Assembly: GCF_040054535.1 (NCBI RefSeq)
Contig: NC_090784.1
Location: 13,679,501-13,743,500 of the forward strand
Length of the DNA stretch: 64,000 nucleotides
DNA from: Antennarius striatus
Taxonomy: Eukaryota; Chordata; Actinopteri; Lophiiformes; Antennariidae
Reading direction: 5' to 3'
In this document: positions 1 through 11,908 of the stretch, in pieces
Layout: the number at the start of each line of letters is the position of its first letter
Position numbering within the stretch: the stretch's first letter is position 1
Made by a program: the position numbers and the translations under genes
The notes under the pieces: model-generated
Databases searched by the model: none
What the model was told of the DNA's origin: nothing
The model's input: the letters and a program-made list of their open reading frames with translations, nothing else

Positions 1-1181
1 AAGACTTCATGAAACATTACTGTGATCCATATTGGGGACCCCCCCCCCCTCCCCAAGTATAAAAATAATGTAATGTTAGATAGATTTAATGGATTGCTTA
101 ATTCTCTTTGAAGTGCTGCACCATTAATGATCTATTTTGTAATTCTGGTAAACTCTGAACCATATCAGTAGCGATTGATCCATTGAAACAAAATGTCAAA
201 ATCGAGGACACACTTGCGTCATGATGAGACCGAAGTGTAGCTGTGATTACACAAACGCCACATCTGGCTGTAAATCGTACATTCACCGCACATTAGCAGG
301 TAATCATGTAGCTTCCAAGCAGTATCCATTACAACAGATCTTATTTGTCATAACCGTAGAATCCATTAGATTTTATGTAGATTATGTGTAAATCTGTTTT
401 CAGTCAGGTTGAACGTCTAATTAGGCATTCCATTACTGGTATAATAAATACAGCATTGTGCTCGATTTAGAGCCCATTTATTTATTTATTTATTTTTTAG
501 CCAAAGACAACATTGTCAAAACATGAAGTATGAATTTGCCCTTTATGAAAATGTTTTCAAGCCGTTCACATCCTGGCTCGCCAGTAGAGGGCGCCGTTAC
601 TTCATCCGTGAACCGACACAAGCCGTAGCTATGCACACATAATTGTTACTATTACTGGCCAAGCCAAGTCTAATTTAGTTGGCCTACTAGTCACTCGTAA
701 AAAAAAAAGAAAAAAGATCTACATTGTTCCTTTTGTTAGTTGTTGGTTTTAGCAGGGTTACACTAAAACTATTGGAAGGATGTCCACAAACTTAAAACCT
801 ACAAGGATGGAGCAATCCCGTAAAATTTGGGGCAGATCTGGATTTTTTCCCACTTCATTCAACATACTTGTAGTTGACTTTTTTTTCTGTTTTTTTTTGG
901 TCAACTTTCTTGGTTATGCCGACTAAATGCATATCGAAAACACGCTGATTTCACAAGATATCACAGGTCAAGCAAGTTAAATAGATGTGTGAATTGTTGA
1001 GCCTTGGCAGACGAGTTTTCTACAGAGTGATTTGCTCATTAAACTGTGCATTAGAGAAACTGTGACAACCAAAATGTTTACATTGCAGTTAATTTCATGC
1101 TGTACAATTCATTTCATGCCGGCAACAGACAGGACAGCAGCTTTGTCATAAATTTAGTGTGGTTACAAGGTTCCAGGATCA
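1..1181. other. Intergenic / probable npyb 3' flank
   Basis: AT-rich sequence with no gene that I can support. It holds a short C run near 40-50, a TTTA-type tandem tract at about 477-497 (AATAAA signals when read on the minus strand), and one strong CTCF-like match at 581-595 described separately. The part next to 1181 is probably the 3' untranslated region of the NPY-type gene. Confidence 0.5.
581..595 (+). promoter_or_regulatory. Candidate CTCF binding site
   Basis: The 15-mer CCAGTAGAGGGCGCC fits the known vertebrate CTCF core (CCASYAGRKGGCRS) at every position. It stands alone in AT-rich intergenic DNA left of the neuropeptide gene, a plausible place for an insulator. This rests on motif match only; a chance or repeat-borne match is possible. 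Confidence 0.45.
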
Positions 1182-1667
1182 TCACCACAGTGGCAGGCCA
1201 TCATACCTATAACAAAATGAATTACATGTTAAAAGAAATGTTCTGTTTTGCATACATTAACATACGTAAGAAAACTCTTTGCAAGTTTCAAATAAACACA
1301 AAATACAACTGAATTAAGGTTTACCCGACATAGTTTGATTCTGGAATACTCTCCGTGCTCTCTCTCATCAACATATCTGTCAATACAGTATCTGGGGTGT
1401 CTCTTTTCCCATACCTACACACAAAAAAAATATCAAAACTTTCTTGCATACATTTTCTGAATTTTGTACATTTAAACAATTTCATAGAAACTGAATGACA
1501 AACCTTGGTCGTGTTATCAGATTGATGTAGTGTCTTAGTGCAGAATAATATTTGGCGAGCTCCTCAGGTGGTGCTCCGTTGCGGGGACTGGCAGGCTTGA
1601 CTGGATATGCATGTATGCCGTAGTGACTACAAGCCAGCAGGCAGAGAGCCACAACAGTCAGCAGCAT
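1182..1667 (-). CDS. npyb: Neuropeptide Y family precursor, npyb-like
   Basis: Prepro-neuropeptide, 92 residues, from three coding exons (1504-1667, 1325-1414, 1182-1206; 279 nt, phases close). Residues 1-20 form a secretion signal ([20 protein letters not shown]). The 36-residue peptide follows, starting [11 protein letters not shown], with [20 protein letters not shown] in its helix and ending TRPRY. Then comes GKR, the amidation and dibasic cleavage site, and a C-flanking peptide containing MRESTES and ending LPLW. The split of the last Arg codon before Tyr-Gly is the family's conserved intron position. The start is fixed by an in-frame TGA upstream across a CTCCAG acceptor. The flanking peptide is NPY-like, not PYY-like, and malsu1 nearby matches human 7p15, so I call npyb. 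Odd point: Pro34 replaces the usual Gln34. The peptide is expected to act on Y-type GPCRs as a neurotransmitter or hormone. Confidence 0.85.
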
Positions 1668-4600
1668 CGCAGCGCTGGAGCGAATCCTGGATCACATGGA
1701 ATTTCAACAATCAAAACGCACAAGAAAAATCATTATCCAACAAAGCAATTCCAAAAGCAGAGCTCCATATTGGAGTGATTCTCAAGCATAAAAGTTGCTA
1801 TGTCCCAAATGACTGAATTAATTTCTTTTGAAAGTCCTTTATTTAAAATTATAGAAATACTAATGTTATAAAGCTTACATGATGGTATTATGCCTGAAAA
1901 CACTGCTATAGTTGGTTTTCTTGCAGTTGATGGTACCTCTGTCAATTTCTCAACATTGCCTGTGTTTTATAGAGAGAGAGAGTCAGATGGGGAGGGAGGA
2001 TAATTTAATTCACTTTTAGGGTACTCCAGAGAAATATCTCCTGCCTCATTAATTTTGTAATTCCTGAATGTCTCGAATGTGAAATAAATGAACCAAGACA
2101 TAGACTTTAAGATTTTATGGCATTCATTTTATTAAAAAACAGTTTTTGTACTTGATGGTGAACATTAGTTGTGCAATTTATTAAAACAAACTGAATTAAA
2201 AGATAACTGCAGTTGGTCAACGTGTGTTTTGTGAGGATTTCTTGTTTATTTTTCAACCCATGACAGCAAATTATGCAGACACATAATTGATTCAGTTTCT
2301 AATGAAAGTGAACTTCTTTTACTTGCTTCTACAATACATTAAGTACTTAACACTGCAAATTTAGTTGTTGGCCAAGAATACAATTTGAATTCTAAGTTGA
2401 GTGATGTCTGTAAAATGCTGAAACAGACTCTTGAAGACGTTTCGTCTCTTGGATGAGAGACGAAACGTCTTCAAGAACTTTCTTAACGTCCAGTGGATCG
2501 ACTCAACAGCTTTTGGATAACCATGACCTAGATGACTGAGAACCTACACAGACATGCTGAAACAGACATTAAGTTAAAATCAACTAAAGAGTCTCAAGCT
2601 CTAAGATGTCAGCAATGTGTCACTAATAATGGTCTAGTGTTTGGGTTAAATCTATGTGTATTGAATATTTGGAAAGTTGATATGTCAGTTTATTGGGAAA
2701 TACACAGGAAGTGTGAAATATATTTTAATATGTACAAAAAAAAATTAACTTAAAAAGAAAAGAATGGCAGTAAAAGTGGGTTTCTCTACAGGGCCTAACT
2801 ATAATATAAATACATGTCTTGAACCATTCTTAAAATTATAAATCCATCAATGTTGCATGTGACATGAATCTACACTGGTGGCACTAGAATGGAAGTTTAA
2901 ACTTTGCTGGCAGTACATCAATCACACATGAAATTACAGTAAATTGCTCAAGCCTATATTTTGTTCAATTCCAGTTGCAGTAAGGCACAAAAGATAATCG
3001 GCTCTAAATGTATGATTACTTTAATGATCACGACTTTTTTTTTAAAGTGCTCACCTCCAAAAATCTGACAGCACGCATGGGTGCCATTGTTTCCTATGAC
3101 AGTCATGTGAGAGCACCATGTCAGAGCGACAGCAAAGTCTGCAGAAAGAAGTTCTACTATTTACCAAATGACTGGAGGTTATGGGTTTTGAGGAATGAGC
3201 GAAAAGTGTGTAAATATTTAAATACAATGATTTCAATAGACAGCTTGTCACGATTATCCTGCAGATGATCAATACAAATCAATCAATGTGAATACTTTGA
3301 AATATTTAGAGAGCAAATGAAAAAAAAAATCAAAAAGTATATTGCAGTTCTACATTCTATTGAATGTGGTAGACGTGTATTACAAATTCAGAGCACCTAA
3401 GTGGGAAGGTTTTTTTTGTTTTTGCTGAATTTTTTATTTCATTGACAGGAGATCAAGTAAGGAAATTGTATTTTGTTTATATATGTTTCGGGGGGAATAA
3501 GTACATTTAGTTTAATAGTCATATTTTAGTCTTGTTTTGGGCATTACACAAATCTGAACTAGAACTAAGCTGTTTTTGTGTTGGGCTGGCTGTATTTGAG
3601 TGGGGGCTCACAGCATGTTCTGTCAAGGTTCTGCGAGATCGGGGGTACAGCAATGGTGAGTAAAAAATGTCTACTTTAAATTCTTCTACTTTGCTGTAAA
3701 GTGCCTTGCTGACAAATGAGGGCCAGGTGGATAAAGCAAAGTGTCATGTCTCATACAGCTGATGTGCCCACTGGTGATAGCTGCTATTAACATGGAGGAT
3801 GTTAATGAGAAAGCACCAAAGACTAGCCAAGAGCCAACCCACCTGCAACGGCCCAAATGCTTTGTCCATCCACTTGTTTTTAGACAACAAACACAATCTT
3901 GGAATGAAAAAAGTAAAGAGGGTACATGCGCTTTTAGATGAATATTGAGACCATATTGATATATTGAGGTCTTGCATAAATGCTTGGACGATTTCTTTTT
4001 AGTCAAACTGTAAGGTAATTTGCTCTTGTTTCTGTTCAGCACAAGTTTATATGCAAATGCTGCAGAGAAGCTCCATAATGCATGGTTGAACTTTACAGTG
4101 CAGTAAAATGCACAAGGAATTAAGCAGCAATACATAAATTAGCTAATTTACTGTCATTATGTCCAATAGCTCCATAATCCTTATCATCAAGAACTCTTAA
4201 CACAGTGGATTAAATAGCTGTGTAGCTGATGCACTTTATTCAGCCAGACACAAAAAAGTATAAAATATGTGATAATACATTCATTTTATGCAATCCCATT
4301 CATGTGCAACCAAAATCTAAATCTCTATTAGCTAAATATTGTACTTTTTATTTTAAGAAAATTTACCAATTGAAAATGGGATCTCTTATTTATGTGTGGC
4401 CTGGCCAAGAAGGTAACAACATGTCATGATGCCGGCCAGGTGTAGCATACAAAGTGCAGTGATACATAAGACGGTTTGAGGCCAGTAACATTTCAGGGAA
4501 CAATGATAAGTATTGTCAAGACAATGCAAACAATGAGCAGAAGCATCCATGTATGACAAGCTACCAGGCAAGCAAGGGCAAGAAGGTTGGTGATTAAAGA

Positions 4601-5549
4601 TATTATCTTGCTCTACAAGAAAAGCAGGATGTTATCCTGTAGTACAAGCTTCAACTGGATCGTGGAGATTTGATTTGGAGAAAGCACACATTGTACTTTT
4701 GATTTCTTTACCTAAAAGAATAACTCTAGTTTACTACTAGGTTCCACACAAAATGCAAGCATTTGAAACTTTGTAAAAACCTCGTTTTTTCCCCCAAATC
4801 TATCAATTGGGGTGTTCCTAAGTGACACATTACAGATATGTCAAATAGTTTCACAATGAAGGAAAAATCTTACCAACTTTAAAAAAAAAAAGTACTGTAT
4901 ACTCAAGAAATAAAGAATATTTTCTAATTGCAAAGCATGGTGTCCTAAATATGGGTTATTTGCCAAACAAGCTGTGCAAATAGAAGATCTTTGAATTAAA
5001 TCAACAAATTTACCAGGGTGTTACCAACTCACTAAGCAATAATGCTTGACTCATACTTTAACCAACAACTTCTGAATGGAACAAAGCTTGTTTGATTTGG
5101 TGTGGGATTGTTGGGTAATGTACCATTACCAGAAAAATAATATCTAGGCTTCAAGGACACATTTATCTTCTGGTTGGATCAAATTTAAAAAAATATTTTT
5201 TTATCAAGAAGCAGAAAATGTGTTCAACATACTTAGATATTTATTGGGAGAACACATCATTGCATCAAATGTTGCTAAGTTCAGACCCCATTAAGTAGAC
5301 AATAATGTAAAGGCTTTTGGAATAGTAACAAAAATGATCAAATATTAGAACGTTAAAGAAAATCATTAATAGGCATTAAGATATTTTGGGGGAAAACACC
5401 ATATGATGTCCTCTGTATTTAAACAAAATGTAAAGCAATTGGATTTCAGTCCAGATGCTGTAAGAGATCAAACCATTTACATATCTGTAGCACCAATCAA
5501 CATGAGACAGGATGGGTTTGTGCACAATTAAATATTTTGTCCTGTGCGG
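1668..5549. other. Intergenic, npyb 5' side to malsu1 3' side
   Basis: No supportable coding region. The first, untranslated npyb exon should lie here but I cannot place it. The stretch is AT-rich, with a perfect hairpin at 2429-2476 (separate entry) and a GA run at about 1973-1982. A TTTATT at 5240-5245 is a possible minus-strand poly(A) signal for malsu1. Confidence 0.5.
2429..2476. repeat. Perfect hairpin, 21-bp arms and 6-nt loop
   Basis: The left arm at 2429-2449 is the exact reverse complement of the right arm at 2456-2476, with loop TGGATG. The right side (GATGAGAGACGAAACGTCTT) is a motif I recall from teleost interspersed repeats, possibly the end region of a Penelope-like element. 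A short related tail runs on to about 2545. Family assignment is from memory and weak; the palindrome is directly visible. Confidence 0.6.
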
Positions 5550-6936
5550 TCACTTTGTGTCTTCAATATCATATATAAAATCTTTTGGTAGTGTCTCAGC
5601 AGGGATGTTCTTCAGCTGCTCATCATAAGAACGGAGAGTCCAGAGTTTCTCCAGTTCATATACTTCTCTGGTCTCTGGTAGCATGAAATGAACAACCATA
5701 TTCCCTGAGACATAGAGAGAGAAAAGTAAGACAATTAACATGTCCAGTGGACCTACTGGCCAAAACATCACTTTATACTTTGAATCACTGAAGTCAGGAT
5801 CTTTCAAGATTACCGAAGTCAATACAGATCCAGTCCTCTGCATCCTTTCCTTCAATCTTGACGTTTGGTTCACCTTTTTTCTTCAGAAACTTGTACTGTG
5901 AGAAAAAGTATCCTTTATGCAAAGCTTAGGATCCAATCAACATTTAAAAGTGTGAAGTGTATGTTAATTACCACTTTGACGGTATAAAATGCCATTGCAC
6001 GGAGGTGTCTCACTGATATGCCACTCACAACAATGAAGTACTCTGCATATTTGATCTGTTCAGGTACTCTAATAACACAGATGTCCACTGCATTTTCCTG
6101 ACGCAGTAGAGACACCAGCACATCAAGAGTGAATTCTGGCGGTGAAAAATGGTTATAAAATTGAGTAGCAATATTCAAGCAAAAAGAGACACATTTTATT
6201 AAGTGTTCATAAATTAATATGATTGGTTTTAGACACTGGTTGGAGACCACAAGCTATTTTTCAAATATCGCCTCTGGCTGTGGAAAATTGTAATGGGAAT
6301 TTCGTATATTTTCTGGCATGTGTAAGTTTAAAAAATGATTCCATCGTTTGGGAAATAAACTAATTAACCAATAATAAAATGTTGTAGCACGAGTAATTTT
6401 CATGAACCAAAAGGGAGGTCTTAAAATTCTAATGTGGCCTTATCAAACAACCTTTGGATTGTCAAATTAAGATGTTACAAATTTTATACACAAACAATAA
6501 TTTGTAGACAAATCGCTTAATTATTTAGTAAATATCAAATAATAAAGAACAATGTAGTTGTTTCTTTGTCCAACCAACACCTGGATGGGACCAGCTACTT
6601 ACTTGTTTGTTTGTGGACGCTGTCTATCTCCTGTGATTTCTCTTGTTCCACACCAGCGCTCCTCTTCTGTTCACCGTCAGTGCAAACCTCCGAATACCAT
6701 CGTTGTGTGTCCACATGACTGTTCCCTACACACCAGCTTTGACTTGAGGACAAATGTGCTCGTCGAGGTAAATTCAGATTAAAACGACTTTTGGGGATCG
6801 AACACAAGTTTCTAAAAACACCACTTTGTTTCACAATAACGCTGCTTTTAAATACTGGTGATACAAGTTTCTTGAGGCAATAAGGAATAATCTGCATTTT
6901 AAATTTAATATGAGTAAAACTGTCAACTAGCCACAA
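5550..6936 (-). CDS. malsu1: MALSU1, mitochondrial RsfS-family ribosome factor
   Basis: Four exons (6603-6936, 5972-6135, 5814-5895, 5550-5704) give 735 nt, 244 residues from the first Met. A second Met at 6897 would give 231 residues and a better mitochondrial presequence start ([12 protein letters not shown]). The RsfS/iojap domain is clear: [57 protein letters not shown], then [20 protein letters not shown]. These match human MALSU1 segment by segment, including exon junctions. The human protein acts in the mitochondrial matrix, binds uL14m of the large subunit and guards its late assembly. An inverted CCAAT box lies at 6982-6987, upstream of the start. Which Met is used is uncertain; the identity is not. 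Confidence 0.93.
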
Positions 6937-6981
6937 CTCTCAGAGGATAAAAGCAGGAAGTGTTTGCGGTCCTTGGCTTAC

Positions 6982-6987
6982 GATTGG
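6982..6987 (-). promoter_or_regulatory. CCAAT box upstream of malsu1
   Basis: The plus strand reads CGATTGGTC, so the minus strand carries ACCAATCG about 45 bases upstream of the first malsu1 ATG. CCAAT boxes in this orientation are bound by NF-Y in housekeeping promoters. No TATA box is apparent nearby. Confidence 0.4.
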
Positions 6988-7464
6988 TCTAAACACCTTC
7001 TTCGTTGCTTTCTGGGTTTATAAATGAGAAACACTACACCTACAGGTTACAAGTGGTATTTATTTCAGGATTTGGGGTCCGTCTCCCCATAATGAATTCT
7101 AACTACAGTACTTTATACAAGGCAGAGTTTGACATTGAGGTCATTGTGTCACTTCACCCAAAACACTCACAACATTGAGACCAGATTTAAACATCTGAGT
7201 AACCCATCCATCTCTTCATTCCCATCATTTTCCTGTCCCAACCCATCATCTTTCATTCATTAAAAAAAAAAAGGAATCATTTATTTTTGGGATTATTAAA
7301 GCATTCATTCACTCATCTGGCTGGGTGAGTAACTCATACCTGTTTGGAGTAGCTAATAATAAAACAGCAGCTCTGAACAAAATCTAGCTACCAGAACAGT
7401 AAAAGTGTCAAAACATATTTGTAATTTATGAGGAAAGACAAGGATTGCTTGATGTTTTATAACA

Positions 7465-7545
7465 AGCTATCAATCAATCAAACTTCATTTATAAAGCTCT
7501 TTTCATACAAAATGAGCAACCCAAAGTGCTTTACATAAAAATAAT
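7465..7545. repeat. Teleost interspersed repeat (SINE-like)
   Basis: The segment starts with ATCAATCAATCAAACTTCAT, goes through TTTATAAAGCTC, and ends CAAAGTGCTTTACAT. This layout recurs in many fish genomes as a short interspersed repeat. A related ATCAATCAATCAATAGACTT piece lies near 33895. I cannot name the family. Confidence 0.4.
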
Positions 7546-7577
7546 ACAAGACACAAAAAATATCCTCCCTTTTCCCC

Positions 7578-7689
<112 letters not shown>

Positions 7690-7845
7690 TTAAGAACTAT
7701 GCTACCTCGAAAAAGGAAGATTTATAAACCCAATCATTAAGTCATTATATGATGACTGATTTGTGCTGTATCACAAGCATGAACGGGTAAATTTATACAA
7801 CTCATTTGAAAGCAAAAAATAAGGAAAATGACATAATTTTTAAAA

Positions 7846-7851
7846 TTTATT
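7846..7851 (-). terminator. Candidate poly(A) signal of smpd5
   Basis: TTTATT on the plus strand is AATAAA on the minus strand, about 300 bases past the smpd5 stop. This would give a short 3' untranslated region. No cleavage-site evidence is available. Confidence 0.4.
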
Positions 7852-8153
7852 TCTGTAGAAAAGATTTGTGCAAAGATCCCAAATGTTTCACTGTTGTTTT
7901 CTTTAAAAAAAGAAAAATCAATATATCTGCACTAAAAAAATCCAAATGTATAAATTCTTAACATTGTGAAAAGCCATTCCTTTTAAATAAATTACTGAGG
8001 TACAACCTATTTACCTGTGTATTTCAATCAAAATGACATATTCAAGTATGTAAAAAAGAAATTCTTGTGCCTGCATAAATTACAGCAATGAATTATTTTT
8101 TTTGCTTATGTGTTCACTTTGTTCCCTTTGTTTGAACAAATCTACTTTAGCCC

Positions 8154-10647
8154 TCATTCATCAACAGACTTTGAGTCCATAATGACATTCAGTCTCAAGC
8201 CCACAGGGATATGGTCCGTAAGTCCAGCTAGCTGGGTTATGAAAGTCATCTCTTCAATTTCCTGGATGGAGACAAAGACAGAGTGTGTGGGACTTTTATT
8301 TTGCTTTACGCTTCTTGATGCATGATAACTTATGTTAAAAAAAACTCTATTAAAATAATCATCACAAAATAGCTTCAGGAAGACAGATACAGTAGCAAAG
8401 AATGAGTTAAAAATGTAAAGTTAAAAATGCAGAGACACATACTGTCCGATAATGCTCTGAAATGGAGTTTTCACGGTACAGGATGTAATCGATACGACGT
8501 CCAATCCACGGCTGGCCAGTGTTTGGGTAAGCCAATGGGGAATCCTGTGCAGGAACAGGAGGGCAGATAAACTGCTTCCTCAATTCTTCACTTTCCAAGG
8601 TTCTACACAGACACAAAGATTCTCAAATTAGGGTCTAGTGAACTTACAGTGAGACAGACATTTAGTTTATTCCATATTAGTAGTGCTGAGCTACAAGACC
8701 TTAAAATAATAGTGTACCTCTGTAGATTTTCTGGGGTATTTATGGCATCTTCATACAATGTGGGCTGCTCCAGCAAAGTACCTTTAGATTCAATTAAATA
8801 TCCAGTGAGTCCATTTGTATTCATGTAATTCTTACTGTACTGGTTTAAAACTGTACACACCAATAACCCAGGGCTTCTCTTCTCCAGGCCCCGCCCTACA
8901 TGGATCTTTATACTGCTGAAAGAGAATGTGATTCTGCTCCAGGGTGTCATCTAGACAAACCAGAATACATGTATTAAGAATGTGTTAATACTGAAAAACA
9001 TTTTGGTTAAGATGTCTTTAGACAAATGACAGATATATACTATATGAAAAGGAGTGCAATATTGTCAGAGGCACACCAGGTGAGCAGTTGTCAAAATTGA
9101 AGTCTCCACACAGCACATCAAAAGCAACATCTTCATTGGGCTGCTGGTTAACAGCCTGAAAATTGCCAATCCAGTCTGTAACCATGTCTAACTGCTCACA
9201 GCGAATTTCCCCTTCACCTGATGAAAGAAGGCACAGAGCAACTATAATAGCACTATCTTATATTAGTTTTTTCCCTTCTAAAGAAAATGCTCAATTATAA
9301 TTTGATCGGAGCAGATGACAAAATAAAGTGCTTACCCTCTGGTGCATGTAAATGTGTGCAGTTAAAATAGCCAACCATTTTTTTATGGTTAGGATTCTGC
9401 TTGATGAGGACCTGAGAGTTTAAAAAACATCAATTCATCTTATTTGTCTGGTCATACTGCGACAAAAGAGTTAACACAAGAACGACAATGGCAACAAATA
9501 ATAGTCATATTCATGATATTAACAAAGGTACCTTAACAGACAGGAGTCCCTTAGCAGCCAGTGCATCCTCTCCACGGCTGTTGGGAAAGCACTGATATTG
9601 GGCCTCGAGCACAGGGAATCTACTGGCCAAGAAAAGGCCACTGTTGAAAAACTTGAAAGAGGAACAGAGGCAGGGCGGCTGGCAGGCATACACACCTACA
9701 TCATACAATATGTGTCCAAACACAGGTTTCAGTACTTGTTTGAGCTTCTGTGCTGCCCTCTTGTCAAATACCTCCTCCAGACACAGTATGTCCACATTGG
9801 CTGGAAACATTGGTGAAATTTCCCATGGTATATTTTCCTGCTGGCAGACACCTTGGGATAGCAAATTTTGAGGAGAAGTGTGTTTAGCAGTTTCACCCTG
9901 CTGATTGGAGTTCTGATTTGAATTAAAAATAGGAGAAGGTGACTCTGCCAGTGGCTCTTCTGTACCGTCACAAGGTAAACAAACCACATGACTATTGGAA
10001 TTTTGGAATGAAGCATGTCCTTCAGTTGAATCTGAACGGTAACCCACATGGTGCTGTGTCTGTCTATCAGTAGTACCGTAGTTGGAGTTACTTGTTGGGA
10101 GTATACTGTTTGAAGGGCTGAGAGTCCCACAGCTGCTGGGGGAGTCGATAAGGATGCGAACATGGGGTCGGCACACACCCTGCAAAATGCGTTCCCCAAT
10201 GGTGGCTGCCCTGTACTGTGTGTGTCCCAAGTTGTTGAAACGAGCCAGACTGTCAGGCAACAAACACAGGTTGGCTGTGGCAAATCCAAATGATGTCCCT
10301 CCTGCCCGTTCTGTGTACATTTCTTTTTTTTCTATTGGGAATGTTTTCTCTCTATGATAGCGAAAAGGCCTTCGACAGGCCTGAATAGGAGCCCAAATCA
10401 GAAAGCCCAGAAATGCGAAGGGGGTCGTAACAAGAAAAAGAATAAAAAAGATAATGAAGCCAAAAAAGACCTTGAGGGGGTGAAGGTAACATTCCTGCTC
10501 CATTCGCTGAGTTTGCTCCAGGGTGGTGGACTTGCACACAGAAATAAGGCGATCAAGACACCAGAAGCAGGGGAGGATGAACGCCCATCCAACAGCGTGG
10601 GCGCCAGAAACACATCCATTAGGAAATGGAGATGATTGCAGGGCCAT
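8154..10647 (-). CDS. smpd5: SMPD5, neutral sphingomyelinase
   Basis: Seven coding exons (9532-10647, 9336-9411, 9077-9217, 8861-8950, 8718-8781, 8443-8602, 8154-8261) give 1755 nt, 584 residues. It hydrolyses sphingomyelin to ceramide and phosphocholine in the DNase-I-like fold of the nSMase2 group. N-terminal hydrophobic segments lie at about residues 17-35 and 57-85. Landmarks are FATANLCLLPDSLARFNN, LCLEEVFDKRAAQKLKQ (Mg-binding Glu), GEDALAAKG (the Asp-Lys switch), YFNCTHLHAPE, CGDFNFDNCS, GRRIDYILY and GLTDH (catalytic His). All key residues of the family are kept. SMPD3 is the closest alternative; I choose smpd5 because spatc1 and grina follow, as around mammalian Smpd5. A splice acceptor lies 12 nt before the ATG, so the 5'UTR is split. 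The central insert is Ser/Asn/Gln-rich and variable. Confidence 0.9.
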
Positions 10648-10659
10648 GCCACCTTCTTT

Positions 10660-11797
10660 CTATGTAGCAATCAGTATATGCAGCATAAGGACTTCCTGTT
10701 ATAGTCCTATTCCTGTGCAAGTTTCTGTATCATCAGCTCCACTGGACACTAAGATAACAGACAGAAAAATATGTTACAAAGGTAGGTTCTCAGGAATAAC
10801 CTGTTTTTGTTCTCTCGTATTCATACATACCATTGTAGCACCCTTCTGTCACAAATGTAATGCACTCTGACTCAGACTGGTTCACTGGATGCTTAAATAA
10901 TAATCACTTTTAAAGACCTAAACATATTGTTAAAAGCAAATCCATGACTGCCAACATCTAAGCATGTTGTAAACCTCTGACGAGATACCAACAAAAAGCT
11001 TGTCTGAACACCACTCCTTTGTGTTCATGTACAGTCAGTCCATGGGTGTGTCGAAAACATAACCTGACACAAATATCTGATACGGATACATAAATAAACT
11101 TTGTCATATATACCGATCAGACAGAATGACATATTGTAATTTGATAAATAAAATTAGAATATAAAAACTCCTAGTGTAGATTTGCCCTTTAACTTTTGTG
11201 TATTACACAAAACACGTCAAATCGCAGACTTTGTACTGTGACAACTCATTAAATGAGACTCGGCACGGCATTCAGACTACACAACAAGAACGTTTCAAAA
11301 CAAAGACACCAACATTGCATACAAAGATCTCATTTGAGGCTAGCTGAGGCTTCACATGCCGTGTCATGTTGGGATGAGCGCTTTCTTGCCTCTGCCCGCT
11401 CTCGGAGCGTCCAGGTATCTCATGCTGCAATCACCCGGAGTGTCAAAGGTAAGCTAGCAGTCACACCTAATACTTTCAATAACTACTCAGTACTTTTGAA
11501 TCCATAAAAACTGTGATGAATGGCATAACAACGATTCTGTATCACGACAGCACAGGGTTACTGTAATCACTGACTTAAACGATAATATATTTTACTAATC
11601 GCGTAAAAAGCCATCACCTGTCCTGTTGCCTAGCTAGCTTAAGTCAGCTCTGATGGTCTTACCTTTAGCACGTAACCTGGGACAGTCCGTCTAATGACTC
11701 ACAGCGAGCAACTTACTAATGAAATGATTCCGTTCCGTTCATTCATTCATTTTTTCTCGTCGCATGTCCAAAATGATACGTGCAGTTTCTTACTTAC
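10660..11797. other. Probable smpd5 intron 1
   Basis: No coding region supported. On the plus strand a short GC-richer segment near 11250-11449 ends in a good donor (GTGTCAAAG|gtaagc) and could be a first exon of an unknown plus-strand transcript. Nothing else shows. Confidence 0.4.
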
Positions 11798-11908
11798 GAA
11801 ATGAAAACCGGTTTCCCTGAATATTCTGCACTCTAAACTCAACTGTTGGAAATATTAAGCCCCGCCCTCTTAGCGTTGTCATAGTGTCCGGTCCGTCTGT
11901 CACGTGAC
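11798..11908 (-). promoter_or_regulatory. smpd5: Probable smpd5 first exon and promoter with CLEAR E-box
   Basis: On the minus strand GGTTTTCATTTC is followed by the donor gtaagtaag (exon edge 11798). It would join the acceptor just before the smpd5 ATG (exon edge 10659) as an untranslated first exon. At 11899-11908 lies the palindrome GTCACGTGAC, an exact match to the CLEAR motif bound by TFEB/TFE3 and also suited to USF. A GC-rich stretch (CCCCGCCCTC) sits at about 11861-11870. The start site is inferred. Confidence 0.5.

Noticed and set aside
1482-1667. NPY peptide ending TRPRF followed by VIQFL
   Set aside because: This reads through the splice donor. The next exon (1325-1414) restores TRPRY-GKR, so the Phe is intronic.
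1182-1667. Identity as peptide YY
   Set aside because: The C-flanking peptide (MRESTES...LPLW) is of NPY type and malsu1 is close by, as with NPY on human 7p15.
8154-10647. Identity as SMPD3
   Set aside because: The family match is shared, but the neighbours spatc1 and grina match the SMPD5 locus. A tree would be decisive.
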